Source: Caproiciproducens galactitolivorans
Lineage (GTDB): Bacteria > Bacillota > Clostridia > Oscillospirales > Acutalibacteraceae
Direction: 5' to 3'
NCBI RefSeq assembly: GCF_026672255.1
Contig: NZ_JAPOHA010000004.1
Coordinates: 1-64,000 of the forward strand
DNA: 64,000 nt
The notes below the pieces were generated by a model that worked only from the letters and a program-made list of their open reading frames with translations, had not been told where the DNA came from and made no database searches. Position 1 is the stretch's first letter. Every line of letters begins with the position of its first letter. The position numbers and the translations under genes are program-made. Positions 43,220-52,124 of this stretch are shown here, in pieces.

Positions 43220-43933
43220 TTAAAACTGCGCCTCCGTATACTCCAAAAAGCTCCGGCGAAAATCCTTTGCCTTATGCTTGCTTAAGGGAACCTGATTGCC
43301 GTCCTTCATCGTAATGACATCTTTATACACATTGCGGACATTTTCAAAATTAATGACAAAGCTCTTGTGTGCCCGAAAGAAATGGTACGGAATCATCTGC
43401 TCCGCGATTTCACTGATTTTTCCGGAAAATTCATACCGCTTCTCCGCGGTAACCAGCGTAATGGTTCTTACCTGCGATTCAAAATAGCAGATATCCTGAA
43501 TCGGAACCTTGGTAACGCCGCTGTCGCCGGTGAACGTAAAGTATTTTTCATTCATTTGTTCCGAGCGGTTCAGCACCTGCCGCACTTCATTTAAAAAATC
43601 CTCCTTGTCCACCGGCTTCAGAAGATAGCGCCGGGCGTTTACCTTATACCCGTCCACCGCGAACTTTTCCGTTGCGGTTACAATCAGAATCGGCACCGTT
43701 TCGTCGTATCGGCGGATTCCCTCCGCGGTTTCGATCCCGTTGATCGGTTTCATGAACATATCCAGAATCAGCAAATCGAACCGGTGCCCCCGTTTATGTA
43801 AATCAATCAGTTCTTCTCCATTCTTCAAAACCGTCGTTTCAATGGGCAAACGCTCCTTTTTCAGCTCCGCCAAATAATCCGTTAAAATATCCAAGTCGTA
43901 CTGACTATCGTCGCACAGCGCGATAAAAAACAT
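43220..43933 (-). CDS. LytTR-family response regulator
   Basis: A 237-residue regulator. The receiver domain (1-120) has acidic D8/D9 and the phosphoacceptor D58 in LLILDMFMKP. The LytTR DNA-binding domain occupies about 140-235 (FRAHKSFVINFENVRNVYK in two parts). The ATG at 43931-43933 has AGGAGG upstream. It is the first gene of the regulator-kinase-rlmD transcription unit. The divergent APC permease gene 300 bases away is a candidate target. Confidence 0.92.
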   Translation of the reverse strand: MFFIALCDDSQYDLDILTDYLAELKKERLPIETTVLKNGEELIDLHKRGHRFDLLILDMFMKPINGIETAEGIRRYDETVPILIVTATEKFAVDGYKVNARRYLLKPVDKEDFLNEVRQVLNRSEQMNEKYFTFTGDSGVTKVPIQDICYFESQVRTITLVTAEKRYEFSGKISEIAEQMIPYHFFRAHKSFVINFENVRNVYKDVITMKDGNQVPLSKHKAKDFRRSFLEYTEAQF

Positions 43934-44230
43934 TGCGGAGTCCTCCTTTTCCATGTTGTTTTTATTATAACAGTTGCGGAAAAAAGAGCAAGGCTTCCCA
44001 CTCGATTTTGACACGAAAACTCCCTTTTTTCAAATTTATATAGATATTAAGCTTAAAAAATGGTATTACAAAAATATCATTTATAGATAATTTCACGAAA
44101 TATTGCTGCAAAATGACGATTATAAACAGAATCTTCTGTGCAGCATTTAACCCGGATTCCCCTGTGCGGACAGACATGCGGGTTCCAAAAATCCGTTTGT
44201 TATACAAATTTTATCGAGGAGGATATTCTC

Positions 44231-45682
44231 ATGTCAAACCATTCAGCGGAAAAAATACCTGCCGAAAACAATGGAAGCAATGGGATGAAAAAAACGCTTT
44301 CCCTGTGGAACTACTTCACCATCGGCTTCGGCGCGATCATCGGAACCGGGTGGGTTCTGCTGGTAGGCGACTGGATGATCATTGGAGGAGGCCCCACAGC
44401 GGCGATCATCGCGTTTGCGGTCGGCGCGGTGTTTCTTCTGCCGATCGGCGCGGTATTCGGCGAACTCACCGCGGCGATTCCGATTTCGGGCGGGATTGTG
44501 GAATATGTGGACCGAACCTACGGTTCGAAAGTTTCCTACTACACCGGCTGGCTTCTGGCGCTGGGAAACGGAATCCTTTGCCCGTGGGAGGCAATCGCGA
44601 TTTCCACGCTGGTTTCCGAAAAATTCGGCGACTTCTTTCCCGTTCTCCGCAGCGTCAAGCTTTATACGATTCTCGGCGCGGACGTCTATCTGTTCCCGAC
44701 CCTTATTTCGCTTTGCTTCGCGGTCTATGTGATCCGCCTGAATTTCAAAGGCGCGTCCTCGGCGGCAAAGCTCCAGGCTTTTTTAACCAAAGCGCTGCTG
44801 GCCGGCATGGTGCTGGCAATGGGAATCTCCCTTTTTAAGGGCGGCCCCCAGAATATCCAGCCGCTTTTCAGCAAGGTGACCGGCCCCGCGTCCAGCACCG
44901 AAGCAACCGGCCTTTTTGCGGGAATCGTCAGCGTGCTGGTAATGACCCCGTTCTTCTACGCCGGATTCGACACCATCCCTCAGCAGGCCGAAGAAGCCGC
45001 CGAAGGACTGGACTGGCATAAATTCGGCAGGATCATCAGCCTTGCGCTCCTTGCTTCCGGCGGATTTTACATCATCTGTATCTATTCCTTCGGTTCCATC
45101 ATCCCTTGGACCGAATTTGTAAAAAGCTCCGTTCCGGCGCTGGCCTGCCTGAAAAACATCAACATTGTTCTGTATGTGGTTATGCTCTGCATCGCGACCA
45201 TGGGCCCGATGGGTCCCATGAACTCGTTCTACGGCGCTACAACCCGTATTATGCTTGCCATGGGCCGGAAAGGCCAGCTTCCGGAAACCTTTTCCCGGCT
45301 CGACCCGAAAAAGGGAACCCCGATCACCGCGAATATCCTGATGTCCGTTCTGACGCTGGCGGGCCCCTTCCTCGGCAAAAAAATGCTTGTTCCGCTGACC
45401 AACGTTTCCGCACTGGCTTTCATCTTTTCCTGTACAATGGTCAGCTTCGCATGCCTGAAGATGCGCAGAACCGAACCCAATCTGAACCGCCCCTACAAAG
45501 TACCCGGCGGAAAAATCGGCATTGGCGCCGCCTGCGCGGCAGGCTCGATTATCATCGGGCTGCTGGTTGTCCCCGCAAGCCCCGCGGCTTTAAAGCCGGT
45601 GGAATGGGTCATCGTTTTCGGCTGGCTTGCCATCGGACTGCTGCTCAGCATCCTGTCCGGAAAGAAAAAGGCGAGGGCTTAA
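44231..45682 (+). CDS. APC-superfamily amino acid permease
   Basis: A 483-residue transporter with about twelve membrane-spanning segments. The conserved first helix reads GFGAIIGTGWVLLVGDW, with the substrate-binding GAIIGTG signature. Helix 8 region MGPMGPMNSFYGATTRIM and the C-terminal VPGGKIG-type loop are typical. The ATG at 44231 follows CGAGGAGG. The amidohydrolase gene follows after 50 bases in the same direction, so the pair probably imports and degrades an amino-acid-like compound. Substrate unknown. Confidence 0.88.
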   Translation: MSNHSAEKIPAENNGSNGMKKTLSLWNYFTIGFGAIIGTGWVLLVGDWMIIGGGPTAAIIAFAVGAVFLLPIGAVFGELTAAIPISGGIVEYVDRTYGSKVSYYTGWLLALGNGILCPWEAIAISTLVSEKFGDFFPVLRSVKLYTILGADVYLFPTLISLCFAVYVIRLNFKGASSAAKLQAFLTKALLAGMVLAMGISLFKGGPQNIQPLFSKVTGPASSTEATGLFAGIVSVLVMTPFFYAGFDTIPQQAEEAAEGLDWHKFGRIISLALLASGGFYIICIYSFGSIIPWTEFVKSSVPALACLKNINIVLYVVMLCIATMGPMGPMNSFYGATTRIMLAMGRKGQLPETFSRLDPKKGTPITANILMSVLTLAGPFLGKKMLVPLTNVSALAFIFSCTMVSFACLKMRRTEPNLNRPYKVPGGKIGIGAACAAGSIIIGLLVVPASPAALKPVEWVIVFGWLAIGLLLSILSGKKKARA

Positions 45683-45732
45683 TTTTCGTGTGTCATTCTT
45701 AACACAGAATCATGATATAGGAGGAATCAATT

Positions 45733-46977
45733 ATGAGTAAAAAAACAGCGTTTACAGGCGGTCTTCTGATCGACGGCACCGGCAGGGAGGCGGTTAAAGA
45801 TTCTCTGGTGCTGATTGACGGCAAAAAAATCGAGTACGCCGGCCCGAAGAAAGAGTTCGGCTCGGGCTATGAGGTTCGGGATATTACCGGAAAAACCATT
45901 ATGCCGGGCCTGATCGACAGCCACCTGCACTTTTCCGGCAACCTGACGGACGACGACAGCGACTGGGTACTGGAAGACCCGATTCAAAAGACCGTCGTTG
46001 CCGTTCAGCAGGCGCATGAATGCCTGGAGCACGGCCTGACAACGGTTGGTGAAATCTCCCGTTCCGGCCTGCACATCCGCAACATGATTGAAGCGGGCGT
46101 TATGACCGGCCCCCGCGTAGTCGGCACCGGCCTTGGCTTTGCACGCACCTGCGGCCACGGCGACAGCCACCGGCTTCCCCTTTGGTACAACGAAGAATCC
46201 CATCCCTGGGCGGAGCGCGTGGACGGCCCCTGGGAACTGCGCAAAGCCGTTCGCAGGCGTCTTCGCGAAAACCCGGACGCGATTAAAATCTGGTCCACGG
46301 GCGGCGGCGTCTGGCGCTGGGATAAAAAGCTCGATCAGCACTACACTCTTGAGGAAATTCAGGCCGTTGTTGACGAATGCAACATGGTCGGCATTCCGGT
46401 ATGGTCCCATGCCGAAGGCTACGGCGGCGCTCTGGATTCCGCCAAAGCGGGCGTACACCTGATTATCCACGGACAGGCCCTGAACGACGAATGCCTGGAC
46501 ATCATGGCGCAGAAAGGAATCTACTTCTGCCCGACGATTCAGTTCCTGAACGAATGGTTCAAGACCTATGCCCCGCCGTATATTCCGGAAGTCCACGACA
46601 AGTTCCCCGGGGACACGGTCGCCGAGAAAGAGCTGAACCGCGTGTACGCCAATCTGCGCAAAGCGAAAGCAAAGGGCATCGGCCTGACCATCGGTTCCGA
46701 CTCCTTCTGCTCCAGCCTTACCCCTTACGGCACAACCGCGATCGGCGAAATGTACTCCTTCGTGGAAAAAGCACAGATTTCCGAAATGGATACCATTCTG
46801 GCGGCCACCAAAGTCGGCGCGGAAATGCTAAACGTCGGGGATGTCACCGGTACGCTGGAAGAGGGCAAATTCGCCGATCTGCTTGTTCTTAACGGAAATC
46901 CGCTGGAAAATATCCGCGCGATTCAGGTGGACAACATGCAGGTTATTATGAAGGAAGGCGCCGTGATTAAGGGCTAA
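45733..46977 (+). CDS. Amidohydrolase family protein (imidazolonepropionase/prolidase-like)
   Basis: A 414-residue metal-dependent hydrolase of the amidohydrolase superfamily. Metal ligands are H64 and H66 (SHLHFSG), K185 (AIKIWSTGG, probably carboxylated), H226 (WSHAEG), H246 (IIHGQ) and the aspartate in GSDSFCSS near residue 325. The C-terminal strand GTLEEGKFADLLVL is standard. Related enzymes cleave cyclic or dipeptide amides. Its position behind an amino acid permease suggests a role in catabolising the imported substrate. A bidirectional terminator follows. Confidence 0.88.
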   Translation: MSKKTAFTGGLLIDGTGREAVKDSLVLIDGKKIEYAGPKKEFGSGYEVRDITGKTIMPGLIDSHLHFSGNLTDDDSDWVLEDPIQKTVVAVQQAHECLEHGLTTVGEISRSGLHIRNMIEAGVMTGPRVVGTGLGFARTCGHGDSHRLPLWYNEESHPWAERVDGPWELRKAVRRRLRENPDAIKIWSTGGGVWRWDKKLDQHYTLEEIQAVVDECNMVGIPVWSHAEGYGGALDSAKAGVHLIIHGQALNDECLDIMAQKGIYFCPTIQFLNEWFKTYAPPYIPEVHDKFPGDTVAEKELNRVYANLRKAKAKGIGLTIGSDSFCSSLTPYGTTAIGEMYSFVEKAQISEMDTILAATKVGAEMLNVGDVTGTLEEGKFADLLVLNGNPLENIRAIQVDNMQVIMKEGAVIKG

Positions 46978-47061
46978 GCACAGATTGAATTCATTTCAAA
47001 TACCCCACATTTCCATAAGAGTAAATCTTTTTTCATAACACCGCAGGTTCCTTTCATTAAA

Positions 47062-47109
47062 AAAACAGGGCAGAAATCCGGTTCCTTTCTCCGGGTTCTG
47101 CCCTGTTTT
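47062..47109. terminator. Bidirectional terminator
   Basis: aaaacagggcagaa pairs perfectly with ttctgccctgtttt (14 bp). It serves the convergent amidohydrolase and TolC-like genes, with T-runs on both sides. Confidence 0.9.
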
Positions 47110-47125
47110 CCTCTTTATGTAAAAA

Positions 47126-48178
47126 CTAGTTGTCGCTGATGATGCCGTACTGAATCGCCCACTGGTATTTCTCGTAGGCGGAGAAAAGGGCAATCTGCGC
47201 CGCTTTTACCTTCACGGTTTCGGTATCGAACTGATCCTGCGCGCTGACGAAAGCAAGCCTGGAAATCAGCCCGGCGTCATACTGCTTTTTGGAAGCGTCG
47301 AAGCTCTTCTGCTCCACCGCCATTGCCTTCTGTTCCACGGTAAGAAGGTTGTTTTTGTCGTTTACGGCGTCGTACAGTTTCCGGAACGAAGCGGCAAAGC
47401 TTCCCTTCTCATCGTTGTAATCCGGATTTTTATAGGCGGAACCGGAGGTATCCCCGGAATAGTTTGCAAGGGCGTCCGCTAGGTCGTCGCTGAACTTGAT
47501 TTTTCCGACGTCGTTCAGACGGGCAAACGGCAGGGAATGCATGTCAAGGGAGTGGTTATAGTCCCTTCCCAGCATGGTGTTGAAGCTGCGCCTGAGCGCG
47601 GCGAACTGGGTCTGCATGGTCTGGATACCGGCCTGAAGGGAATCGCCCTGCGCCTTGGTCTGTTCGAGCTGTAAATCGCTGATGTAGCCGCCGTCGTGCA
47701 GCTGCTGAATGTTGCTCAGGTTTTCATCGAAAACCGTCTGCTTCCGGCTCATCTCGTTGATCTGGTCGCGAAGGCTGTTGCAGGAGATAAACAGGGTTTT
47801 CGCGGCAATCACGGTCGCATCGTGCGGGTTGTCCTTGCCGCCCATGGACTGCTTAAGGATGCCGATGGACGCGCCGATCTCCGCAAGACCGGCCTTTACG
47901 AGGGTAAGCCGATTCGAAACCGACTGGTACTCCGGGCTTCCGGGCTGCAATGTACTTAACTGGTTTGTCAGCGTTGCGGCGTAAGCGCTGAGCGAGCCGG
48001 ACGCGGACTGCAATTCGCCGACCGCGTCGGTGAAATTCACACAGTCCTCCACCAAATCCGCAATGTCGTCGTAGCTGACATTTTTAACGTCCCACGCATC
48101 CGCCGCGAAAGCCGCGGGGGCACAGACGCCGAGAAGCAGGCTGAACAGCAGAAGACAGGATAAAAAACGCTTTTTCAT
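47126..48178 (-). CDS. TolC-like secreted coiled-coil protein
   Basis: A 350-residue protein with a clear signal peptide (MKKRFLSCLLLFSLLLGVC, cleavage near AFA-AD at 25-27). The mature part is almost entirely helical and repeats the TolC pattern twice: QLHDGGYISDLQLEQTKA in the middle and KQYDAGLISRLAFVSAQDQF at the end. It has only two of the usual helix pairs and no outer membrane barrel signature that I can recognise. It is the last gene of the efflux cluster (14 bases after the adaptor). In a Gram-positive cell it would sit outside the membrane and could extend the adaptor. Confidence 0.8.
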   Translation of the reverse strand: MKKRFLSCLLLFSLLLGVCAPAAFAADAWDVKNVSYDDIADLVEDCVNFTDAVGELQSASGSLSAYAATLTNQLSTLQPGSPEYQSVSNRLTLVKAGLAEIGASIGILKQSMGGKDNPHDATVIAAKTLFISCNSLRDQINEMSRKQTVFDENLSNIQQLHDGGYISDLQLEQTKAQGDSLQAGIQTMQTQFAALRRSFNTMLGRDYNHSLDMHSLPFARLNDVGKIKFSDDLADALANYSGDTSGSAYKNPDYNDEKGSFAASFRKLYDAVNDKNNLLTVEQKAMAVEQKSFDASKKQYDAGLISRLAFVSAQDQFDTETVKVKAAQIALFSAYEKYQWAIQYGIISDN

Positions 48179-48191
48179 AAAAACTCCTCCT

Positions 48192-49562
48192 TTATCCGTT
48201 TGTATTCGATACGATGTGCAGATTCACACCGTCTTTCGCCTTATTGACGCCCTGAACGATGACTTCATCGCCGCTGCCAAGGCCTTTTACCTCCACATAC
48301 GCGCCCTGCGTCTCCCCAACCGTTACCTCCACCTGCGCGGCTTTTCCGCTGCGCGCCGCAAAAACAATGGATTTTCCGTCGCGGTTCAGAACGGAACGGC
48401 TTGGGACCAGAACGGTTCCGGCGCTGCCGGTGTCGGAGAAATGCACGCTTGCCTGCATGCCGTCTTTCAGGTTCTGGGTGTTTGCAATGGAAAGTTTCAC
48501 CGGGAACATCCCGCTTTGCGGGGATGCCATGGACGTGATTTCCGTAACCGTCCCGTCCACCTGCGCACCGGTCGCCGCAAGGAACACGGAAGCCTTTTGC
48601 CCGACGGAAAGCTTCCGGACCATGGATTCCGTCACGTTCACGGCCACTTCCATTACGGAGTTTCCGACGATCTGGAAGGCCGGAGCCTGCGGTGCGGCGA
48701 GGTCGCCCTCCTTCACGTTCACCGCGCCCACCGTTCCGTCCATCGGCGCTTTCACCGTGGAATCGCTGATGCGCTTCTGCGCGATCTGGACGGCCGCCGA
48801 CGCGGAATCCACACCCGCTTTCGCCGCGGCTTCGTTCTCCGGATTAATCGCCTGCATGGTGAGATTATAGTTCACCTGCGCGGTATTGAAAGCGTTCTGC
48901 GCATTCTTTCTGCGGGTATCCGCCGCGTTCAGCGTATTTTGCGCGGCGGCCTTGGCGCTTTCCAATTGCGCGCCCGCGCTGTTCAGCGCATTCTGCGCAT
49001 TTTTTAAATCGTACTGGCTTGCCGCTCCGGTAGACACCATCAGTTTTGTTTTTTCATAGTCGCTCTTTGCCCTGTCGTAAGCCGCCTGCGCCGGGGCAGT
49101 CAGCTGATTCTGGTCGTACTGCTTTTTTACCAGATTGTAATTGGCGGCGGAGTCGCGCACTTCATTCTGCGCGGCGGAAAACGCCTGGCTTGCCTGCTGC
49201 GCCGCCTGTTTGCTTCCCGCGGAACCGATTTTCTGCGCGTTCGCATTCGCGGTGTCGAGCCCCGCCTGCGCCTGCTTCAGCGCGAGCTGGGCATCGGAAG
49301 TATCGAGCTGCATCAGCACGTCGCCCGCTTTTACCGTTTGCCCCATTTTAACATTTACGGAAACCACTTTAGCGGAAACGGTGGAAATAACCGCCATGGA
49401 TTTTGCCGAGTGGATCACGCCGTTGTAATCGGCGCTGGCCAGCGCGTCCGTGCTTTTCACCTTTGCGGTTGTTACGCTGAGCCGGTCGTCCTTTGAGCCG
49501 CACGCCGTCAGGAACGTGAGAAGCATCGCCGCGCATAGGATGATGGAAATTCCTTTTTTCAT
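48192..49562 (-). CDS. HlyD/RND-type membrane fusion adaptor, lipoprotein
   Basis: A 456-residue periplasmic-adaptor-like protein. The signal ends in LTAC with lipidation at C21. The lipoyl/barrel-sandwich halves (VVSVNVKMGQTVKAGDVLMQ at ~70 and DGTVGAVNVKEGDLAAPQ at ~275) flank a ~170-residue alanine/glutamine-rich coiled-coil hairpin (about 100-265), and beta-barrel and MPD domains follow. GGGAGGG precedes the ATG at 49560-49562. It overlaps the short adaptor by no bases but is in one run with it. Predicted to couple the ABC exporter to the TolC-like protein. Confidence 0.88.
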   Translation of the reverse strand: MKKGISIILCAAMLLTFLTACGSKDDRLSVTTAKVKSTDALASADYNGVIHSAKSMAVISTVSAKVVSVNVKMGQTVKAGDVLMQLDTSDAQLALKQAQAGLDTANANAQKIGSAGSKQAAQQASQAFSAAQNEVRDSAANYNLVKKQYDQNQLTAPAQAAYDRAKSDYEKTKLMVSTGAASQYDLKNAQNALNSAGAQLESAKAAAQNTLNAADTRRKNAQNAFNTAQVNYNLTMQAINPENEAAAKAGVDSASAAVQIAQKRISDSTVKAPMDGTVGAVNVKEGDLAAPQAPAFQIVGNSVMEVAVNVTESMVRKLSVGQKASVFLAATGAQVDGTVTEITSMASPQSGMFPVKLSIANTQNLKDGMQASVHFSDTGSAGTVLVPSRSVLNRDGKSIVFAARSGKAAQVEVTVGETQGAYVEVKGLGSGDEVIVQGVNKAKDGVNLHIVSNTNG

Positions 49563-49579
49563 TGTTCTTTCCCTCCCTA

Positions 49580-50212
49580 TCAATGCAGATGAATGGCAAC
49601 TTCGCAGTTCATGCCGTACAGCAGGGGCAGTTCATCCGGGTTGTCGATGACGACTTTTACCGGAATCAGTTGTTTTACCTTGGTATAGTCCCCGCTGGTG
49701 GAAAAGCTGGTCAGGCCGTTTGTAAAATAAGTCTGCGTGGCGGTGTCGATTTCCGTAACCCTTCCGGAAAACACATGGTTCCCGTACGCGTCGATGGTGA
49801 CGTCCACCTTCTGCCCCAGCGCCACTTTCGTAATTTCGGTTTCCTCGATATTCACGCCGATATACATATCGTCGGTGTCCGCGATGACGGCAAGCTGGGA
49901 AGCCGGGCCCGCGGGCTGGCCGGCAATGGCGTCGCTTTTCACCACCGTGCCGTTAATCGGGGAAGTGATGTTGGGCAGGGTTTCCTGCCTGCCGAGAACC
50001 TGATTTTTCACCACAAAGTCCCCCTTTGCAACGTCCCATTCCAGAAGCCTCGTTGCGGACGTTCCGGTTACGGTGTACATTTTTGCCGTTACCTTCGCAT
50101 TGTCGGTTTTCAGAAGATTGGAGTTTACCGAAAAATAGTAGAATCCGCCAACGCCGCCGCCGATAACCAGGACGAAAAGCAGGATGATTCCTATTTTCTT
50201 GAACTTTTTCAT
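49580..50212 (-). CDS. Short HlyD-like adaptor with one membrane anchor
   Basis: A 210-residue protein with an N-terminal transmembrane helix (IGIILLFVLVIGGGVGGFYY) and a biotinyl-lipoyl-like core: LEWDVAKGDFVVKNQVLGR, PINGTVVKSDAIAGQPAG, and a beta-barrel IGVNIEETEITKVALGQKV. The coiled-coil hairpin found in full adaptors is missing. It lies 49 bases after the ABC gene and 17 bases before the long adaptor, so the pump may use two adaptor types. Confidence 0.85.
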   Translation of the reverse strand: MKKFKKIGIILLFVLVIGGGVGGFYYFSVNSNLLKTDNAKVTAKMYTVTGTSATRLLEWDVAKGDFVVKNQVLGRQETLPNITSPINGTVVKSDAIAGQPAGPASQLAVIADTDDMYIGVNIEETEITKVALGQKVDVTIDAYGNHVFSGRVTEIDTATQTYFTNGLTSFSTSGDYTKVKQLIPVKVVIDNPDELPLLYGMNCEVAIHLH

Positions 50213-50261
50213 ATATGTACCTCTTTTCCTTCAATCTAAGATTGTCTGACGGGAAAAAGTT

Positions 50262-52124
50262 TTATCCTGTCTCGTCTTCGTCTCCGTTTTCAAACTGAGA
50301 CTGATACAGGTCGGCGTAAAAGCCGCCTTTTGCAAGCAGTTCTTCGTGATTGCCCTGCTCCACGATATCCCCGTCCTTCATGACAAGAATCAAGTCCGCG
50401 CCGCGGATGGTGGACAGCCGGTGGGCAATAACAAAGCTGGTGCGGTTTTTCATCAGCGAATCCATTGCCTTCTGAATCATTACCTCGGTACGGGTGTCAA
50501 CCGAGCTGGTCGCCTCGTCGAGAATCAGGATTTTCGGGTCGGACAGCACGGTTCGCGCAATGGTCAGGAGCTGTTTCTGCCCCTGTGAAATATTGCTTGC
50601 CTCTTCGTTCAAAATCATATGGTAACCGTCCGGCAGCGCGCGGATAAACTCGTCGCAGTGCGCCGCCTTTGCTGCCGCAATCACCTGTTCATCCGTTTTA
50701 TCGAACGAGCCGTAGCGGATATTTTCCAGGATGCTCGCGTTATACAGCCAGGTGTCCTGAAGCACCATGCCGAACATGCTTCGCAGCCCTTCCCGGGTGT
50801 AATCCCGGATGGAATGCCCGTCGATCCGGATATCGCCGCTGTTCAGCTCGTAAAAACGCATGAGCACTTTAATAATGGTCGACTTGCCCGCGCCGGTCGG
50901 GCCGACGATGGCAATGGACTGCCCCGCGCGGATTTTGGAGGAAAAGTCATGGATGATGATTTTATCCTCGGTATAGCCGAACCGGACATGCTGAAATTCC
51001 ACAATTCCCTGCACCGTTTCGGGGGAAACCGGCGTTTCGGTTTCGGGAGTCTGCTCCTCCTCCGCCAGAAACGCAAAGACGCGTTCCGCGGCGGCGGCGG
51101 TGGACTGAAGGGTGTTCATGATATTGGCGATCTGCGCAATCGGCTGGGTGAACTGGCGGACATACTGGACAAACGCCTGCACGTCGCCGACCGTAATGGC
51201 CTTTTTCACCGCAAGGTACCCGCCGAGGATACAGACAACCACGTAGCCCAGATTCCCCACAAACGTCATGATCGGCATCATCATACCGGTTAAAAACTGG
51301 GAAATCCACGCGGATTCAAACAATTTGCCGTTGTATTTCTTAAAAGTTTCCACCGCTTTCGCTTCGCCGTTGAAAACCTGAACCACGTTATGGCCGGAAA
51401 AGTTTTCCTCCACCTGCCCGTTGATATGGCCGAGATATTCCTGCTGCTGGCGGAACTGCTTCTGCGCGGGCTTCATAATCCCCCCCAGCAGAACCCCCGT
51501 AAGCGGAAGAATCAGGAACGTAACGAGCGTCATAATCCATGAGATGGACAGCATCATGACGAGTACGCCGAGAATCGTCGCGGCGGAAGTGATGAGCTGG
51601 GTGAGCGACTGGTTCAGCGTCTGCGAGATGGTATCGACGTCGTTGGTAACAAGGGAAAGCACTTCGCCGTGGGTACGCGAATCAAAATAGCGAAGCGGCA
51701 TCCGGTTGATCTTCTCCGTTATGTCCTTGCGAAGCCGGTAGGTAATTTTCATGGATACGCCGGACATGATGTATCCCTGTACATAGGCAAACAAAGCGGA
51801 TAAAAGGTAGAGTCCGATCAAAAGAAGGATGTGGCTCCCGATATATTTAAAATCCGTCAGCAGGCCGGTTCCCAGCGCGTAGGCGATCAGGCCTTCGAAG
51901 AGCTTGGTGGTTACCTTGCCCATCATCTTCGGCCCAAGGATGGAAAACGCGGAGGAAGCCGCGGCCAGAATGAAGACGGCGATAATCTGCGTATGGTATT
52001 CGTCGGCGTAATGAAAAAGCTTCAACATGGTCCGGTTAAAATCCTTCGCTTTTTCACCCGAACCGCCCATATGGCCGGGGCCGAATCCGCCCATATGGCG
52101 GGGAGCCTGTTTTTTTTCACTCAT
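50262..52124 (-). CDS. ABC exporter half-transporter, catalytically complete NBD
   Basis: A 620-residue type IV (ABCB-like) exporter: six transmembrane helices (about 40-340) and an NBD (about 375-610). Walker A GPTGAGKST, signature ISQGQ (a variant of LSGGQ), Walker B ILILDEATSSVD with catalytic glutamate, and the H-loop IAHRLST are present. The N terminus is rich in Gly/His/Met (RHMGGFGPGHMGGSG). It overlaps the partner gene by 4 bases and forms a heterodimer with it, as in BmrCD or TM287/288 type multidrug exporters. Confidence 0.93.
   Translation of the reverse strand: MSEKKQAPRHMGGFGPGHMGGSGEKAKDFNRTMLKLFHYADEYHTQIIAVFILAAASSAFSILGPKMMGKVTTKLFEGLIAYALGTGLLTDFKYIGSHILLLIGLYLLSALFAYVQGYIMSGVSMKITYRLRKDITEKINRMPLRYFDSRTHGEVLSLVTNDVDTISQTLNQSLTQLITSAATILGVLVMMLSISWIMTLVTFLILPLTGVLLGGIMKPAQKQFRQQQEYLGHINGQVEENFSGHNVVQVFNGEAKAVETFKKYNGKLFESAWISQFLTGMMMPIMTFVGNLGYVVVCILGGYLAVKKAITVGDVQAFVQYVRQFTQPIAQIANIMNTLQSTAAAAERVFAFLAEEEQTPETETPVSPETVQGIVEFQHVRFGYTEDKIIIHDFSSKIRAGQSIAIVGPTGAGKSTIIKVLMRFYELNSGDIRIDGHSIRDYTREGLRSMFGMVLQDTWLYNASILENIRYGSFDKTDEQVIAAAKAAHCDEFIRALPDGYHMILNEEASNISQGQKQLLTIARTVLSDPKILILDEATSSVDTRTEVMIQKAMDSLMKNRTSFVIAHRLSTIRGADLILVMKDGDIVEQGNHEELLAKGGFYADLYQSQFENGDEDETG

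Noticed and set aside
41900-43933. A full agr-type quorum-sensing locus
   Set aside because: Kinase and LytTR regulator are present, but no AgrB protease or AgrD-like peptide gene is found between 41.9 and 44.2 kb.
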